From NCBI GenBank assembly GCA_965220235.1, contig OZ244815.1, positions 2,914,001-2,978,000 on the forward strand: DNA of 64,000 nt. Reading direction: 5' to 3'. Below the pieces are notes generated by a model. That model saw nothing but the letters and a program-made list of their open reading frames with translations, was not told the DNA's origin and made no database searches. Positions within the stretch are counted from its first letter, which is position 1. The number at the start of each line of letters is the position of its first letter. The translations under genes were made by a program, and so were the position numbers. This DNA is from Bin55 sp965220235. Lineage in GTDB: Bacteria > Pseudomonadota > Gammaproteobacteria > Pseudomonadales > Azotimanducaceae. Positions 61,314 through 64,000 of the stretch are shown piece by piece.

Positions 61314-62025
61314 CTACGCTCGTGTCAATTTCGACCCCGGGGATACCTAACGTATCAGCAGGATCACGATACTCGATCTCGTCATCGTAGATACATTTCA
61401 TATGTGCGATATGAGTTCCAGCCGACCGATTGATGTCACATGTGACTCCGGTCGCTTCGCTACCATATCTCGAAACATATTCCTCGACGATGTCTTCGAC
61501 CATAGGGAGATTCTGTTCTGGAATCTTCGCTTTGAGATTCTTCCAGTAGTTCATAATCTCTGGATGGGACTGTCTTGTCGCCGCGACTCCTAACCATCCG
61601 ACGGCTTTGACCCAATCACGATCGACACCGCCTAGACCCTTCTGGTAGATGTAACCCAATCTAGCCTGCGACATCTTGAAACCTTCCTGTGCCGATTCAA
61701 CCAGGTACGGGTAGGCTTTCTCGTACAAACGCAGCTTGTAGTAGTAACCACCCATGTTTCGGGAGTCGTAACCCCTCAGAATTTGACCTGGGCTTTTCAA
61801 TCGGTCAGGCGTTCCCTGAACAATCAGTTCTTCTTCAATTCGATATTCGCGGTCGGTTCGTGCCGCGATGGTCTCTTCGGCGATTTCTTCGTCCTGCGCA
61901 GCCGTAGTAACGGTAGTCGATAGTGCTAATACAACTAGCAAGACTGAAAGCCGCGGCGAGCGGTTGGTCGCTATCACATCAAATACGCGGATTAGGCGTA
62001 AGCATTCTTTCCTAGTGCTACGCAA
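61288..62025 (-). CDS. Secreted Sel1-repeat protein (paralog D)
   Basis: A 245-residue protein with a hydrophobic segment at about residues 26-43, a longer acidic spacer, and EELIVQG at 65-71. From there it parallels paralog C over its full length (GTPDRLKSPGQILRGYD, YQKGLGGVDRDWVKAVGWLG, EATGVTCDINRSAGTHIAHM), ending GGGGSAPF. Unlike B and C its leader is not the MKRNNHWI type. It is the first gene of the tandem array in the transcription direction. Confidence 0.8.
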   Translation of the reverse strand: MRSTRKECLRLIRVFDVIATNRSPRLSVLLVVLALSTTVTTAAQDEEIAEETIAARTDREYRIEEELIVQGTPDRLKSPGQILRGYDSRNMGGYYYKLRLYEKAYPYLVESAQEGFKMSQARLGYIYQKGLGGVDRDWVKAVGWLGVAATRQSHPEIMNYWKNLKAKIPEQNLPMVEDIVEEYVSRYGSEATGVTCDINRSAGTHIAHMKCIYDDEIEYRDPADTLGIPGVEIDTSVGGGGSAPF

Positions 62026-62200
62026 ATTTTAGGTGAATACGTCGCATGAGACGCTTGTCCTAGCTTATTTGTCATGCTCTGCAAACAAGCAATCGAATCA
62101 TCGTCCTCGCATAACCGAATCACCAAGCTGCTCGAACTACGCACTTTTTAAGCAGACTGCACCATTGACTGTCTTCGGGACTAATGTGCTTGTTCGCGGG

Positions 62201-63289
62201 TCAGTCGTGTTTCCTCAACTCGTTAATCTGATTTTCAAGAGCCAAAACCTGAGATGTGGGTTCGATCGCGATTGCTTTCTTTATTGCGTCCTGCGCCGCG
62301 AGGACTAAGTCTTTCTGAAGATAGATGACCGCTCGAAGATACCAGAGCATACCTTCATCCGGCGAGACCTGTTCAAGCGTGTTCAGCATCTCCGCCGCTT
62401 CGTCATAACGATCCAGAGCAATCAACAATTGCGTGTAACCGATCAAGTTATCCACATTTTGGGGGTCAAGCGCGACGGCTCGACGGTACGCTTCTAGAGC
62501 CACGTTCCGATCGCCTCGTTCCCAAGCTCGTCGCGCGGCGGATATGAAGAACGTCGGATTCGTGCTGTATTGGGCTACCAGCGTCAACATCGGATCCTCA
62601 ATAACCGGCGCAAATTGATTCGTTCGTTTCTCCAACCATTCCTGACTTGAATTCAAGTTGCCTAGTTCGCGTTCCACTAACGCCATCCGATACACAATCT
62701 GACCAGCCTCAGGTTGTAGTTTGTAAGCACGCTCAAGAGAAGTTTTTGCTTCTCTGAAATCTGCGTCCAGCATTTGTACATCAGCAAGTGTCATATGCGC
62801 TATCGCTAGATCCTCATCCAACGCTAACGCCGAGGTCAATGCTTCTTTAGCACGAGAGATCGCACCAGAACTTAGTAACGCTTGCCCTAACCGATACCAA
62901 ATAATCGCAACCTCACGCATAGAACGCGTCACCACCATAAGATCATCGATCGATTCTTGAAGAAGACCGAGTTCTCCGTACGCGATGCTTCTTAAATAGA
63001 GCCAGCGAGGGTCTGATATCTCGCCTAGCGCGTTCGAGTAGGCGGCGATCGCTTGTTCATGCAAGTTGTGTGCCTGCAACAACATACCTAGTTCACCCCA
63101 TCGCTCGGCGACACGCTCGGGGTCTAAATTGAAATCGCTGCTCAGAGCCGATTCGTATGCAGCACTTGCCACGGTGGCGAGCGGCTCTTCGATACCTCCT
63201 AGATAGATCTCATTTGCTGAATGGCTTGTCGTCAGGACCATCACGCATATGACTATCGAACGCGTGACACCGACGCGAATATCAGTCAC
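62201..63289 (-). CDS. Secreted TPR protein (module 4)
   Basis: A 362-residue protein starting with GTG that overlaps the upstream stop (GTGA). The signal peptide lies near residues 8-25 (SIVICVMVLTTSHSA), without a lipobox. TPRs include GELGMLLQAHNLHEQAIAAY, IWYRLGQALLSSGAISRAKE and AARRAWERGDRNVALEAYRR; the shared motif is IEDPMLTLV. It is closest to the module 3 TPR protein but shorter at the C-terminus. Confidence 0.84.
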   Translation of the reverse strand: MTDIRVGVTRSIVICVMVLTTSHSANEIYLGGIEEPLATVASAAYESALSSDFNLDPERVAERWGELGMLLQAHNLHEQAIAAYSNALGEISDPRWLYLRSIAYGELGLLQESIDDLMVVTRSMREVAIIWYRLGQALLSSGAISRAKEALTSALALDEDLAIAHMTLADVQMLDADFREAKTSLERAYKLQPEAGQIVYRMALVERELGNLNSSQEWLEKRTNQFAPVIEDPMLTLVAQYSTNPTFFISAARRAWERGDRNVALEAYRRAVALDPQNVDNLIGYTQLLIALDRYDEAAEMLNTLEQVSPDEGMLWYLRAVIYLQKDLVLAAQDAIKKAIAIEPTSQVLALENQINELRKHD

Positions 63290-64000
63290 GGCAACGATTG
63301 AGTCATGACGTGGTATTGGTTAATCGCCAAATTCGAAAATGTCTCACTCGCACCGTTAGACCATTTCACGTGTAATGTGGGAGAGATTTCCTCATGACCC
63401 AGACCGAAAATCAATCGTGGGTCATGTGCTGACGCGTAGCTCCCGTCGGAACGAACGACTTTGCGTTCCGTGAGATCACCTTCAAGCCAGGCGACTGCTC
63501 CTATGGCGTCGCGACCGAAGCTCATTAATCGCACGCCAAGCCAGTGGTTCGCTACGCCATTGGAGTTGGTCGATAGATTTTGTTGAATACGAACTGGACC
63601 GTCGTTGTTCGAAACCACGAGGTCGATGTCGCCATCGTTATCGAGATCGCCCATCGCAACACCACGACTCACTTCTTCGGATTGACTCAGCGTTGTCGCC
63701 AAGTTCTCTTCGAACTTGCCAGAACCTTCATTGATGAAAAGCTGATTCGTCTGCCGTAGGGGAGGTTCTATGCGCTTCGCCAACTGCGCGTCAATCATCG
63801 ACACGGATCCGTTCGCAACGAATACGTCCAAGTCGCCGTCGTTTTCCACGTCAAAAAACACCGTGCCGAATCCGGTCTTGGACAAGCTTGATGGTGCTAA
63901 TCCGGATTGAATCGATTGATCAGAAAACCACCCCGCGTGTTCGTACGTATATAGGGTATTACTCTCTTTGATGTCGTGTGTCAAAAATAAATCTGGGTCG
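63286..64000 (-). CDS. CRTAC1-type FG-GAP/ASPIC-UnbV protein (module 4), 5' end outside window
   Basis: The frame is open to the right edge (upstream codons read DPDLFL), so only the last 238 residues are visible. Calcium loops DVENDGDLDVFVANGS and DLDNDGDIDLVVSNND and the ASPIC/UnbV end (RKVVRSDGSYASAHDPRLIF, LHVKWSNGASETFS) match module 3 closely, including the terminal INQYHVMT. The stop overlaps the TPR start, so this is a fourth coupled CRTAC1/TPR pair. Confidence 0.87.
   Translation of the reverse strand, partial: DPDLFLTHDIKESNTLYTYEHAGWFSDQSIQSGLAPSSLSKTGFGTVFFDVENDGDLDVFVANGSVSMIDAQLAKRIEPPLRQTNQLFINEGSGKFEENLATTLSQSEEVSRGVAMGDLDNDGDIDLVVSNNDGPVRIQQNLSTNSNGVANHWLGVRLMSFGRDAIGAVAWLEGDLTERKVVRSDGSYASAHDPRLIFGLGHEEISPTLHVKWSNGASETFSNLAINQYHVMTQSLP

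Noticed and set aside
1..64000. tRNA genes, CRISPR arrays, transposases or attachment sites
   Set aside because: Intergenic regions were scanned by eye for T-loop motifs, regularly spaced repeats and terminal inverted repeats, and none was convincing.

Overview
The window looks like a chromosomal segment of an uncultured, probably marine, Gram-negative bacterium, most likely a gammaproteobacterium. The main reason is the gene train galU-exbB-exbD-msbA/lpxK-kdsB-(hotdog thioesterase)-alkB-murB, which converges on rne. It resembles the exbB-exbD-lpxK-kdsB-murB-rne neighbourhood of Pseudomonas and the msbA-lpxK-kdsB block of E. coli. No tRNA, rRNA, CRISPR array or insertion sequence was recognised, and genes are densely packed with many 1-20 nt overlaps. 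All calls come from reading the sequence; no database search was run.

Layout. 1-6.6 kb (+): a MoxR ATPase/DUF58 cluster (SpoIIM-like, a DUF4129-type gene broken by a frameshift, DUF4350, MoxR, DUF58) followed by two tandem RDD membrane proteins. 6.6-10 kb (+): a long leader and RNase E. 23.6-10 kb (-): one almost unbroken train of about 15 genes. It begins with a redoxin lipoprotein whose active site contains an in-frame UGA (probable selenocysteine), continues with a TatT-type TRAP transporter (tatT, dctP, dctQ, dctM), and ends with galU and the envelope genes, including an in-frame MsbA-LpxK fusion and a cytoplasmic sulfatase. 23.8-28.1 kb (+): an RND efflux adaptor and pump, separated from the train by two abutting perfect palindromes.

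28-41.6 kb is an accessory metabolic region: an alpha/beta hydrolase, a PhnB-like protein, an F420-type luciferase-like oxidoreductase, a Cfa-type methyltransferase, a peptide-type ABC binding protein with two permeases but no ATPase, then an NADPH:F420 reductase-like gene, cofE, cofD and cofC (three steps of coenzyme F420 synthesis), a Rieske oxygenase and a serine hydrolase lipoprotein.

41.7-64 kb is the most unusual region. A 1393-residue TonB-dependent receptor sits among four copies of a translationally coupled two-gene module: a TPR protein plus a CRTAC1-type FG-GAP/ASPIC-UnbV protein. A fifth, lone TPR lipoprotein and a questin-oxidase-like gene are also present. Next to modules 3 and 4 lies a tandem family of four small secreted Sel1-repeat proteins. 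Each carries, near its mature N-terminus, a peptide (EELIVQG, EELVVVG, EHLVVTG) that looks like the EELIVTG sequence at the start of the receptor. My inference is a surface uptake or sensing system in which TPR and CRTAC1 lipoproteins partner a TonB receptor, as SusD partners SusC, and the Sel1 proteins carry TonB-box mimics. This is the best candidate for an undescribed system here.
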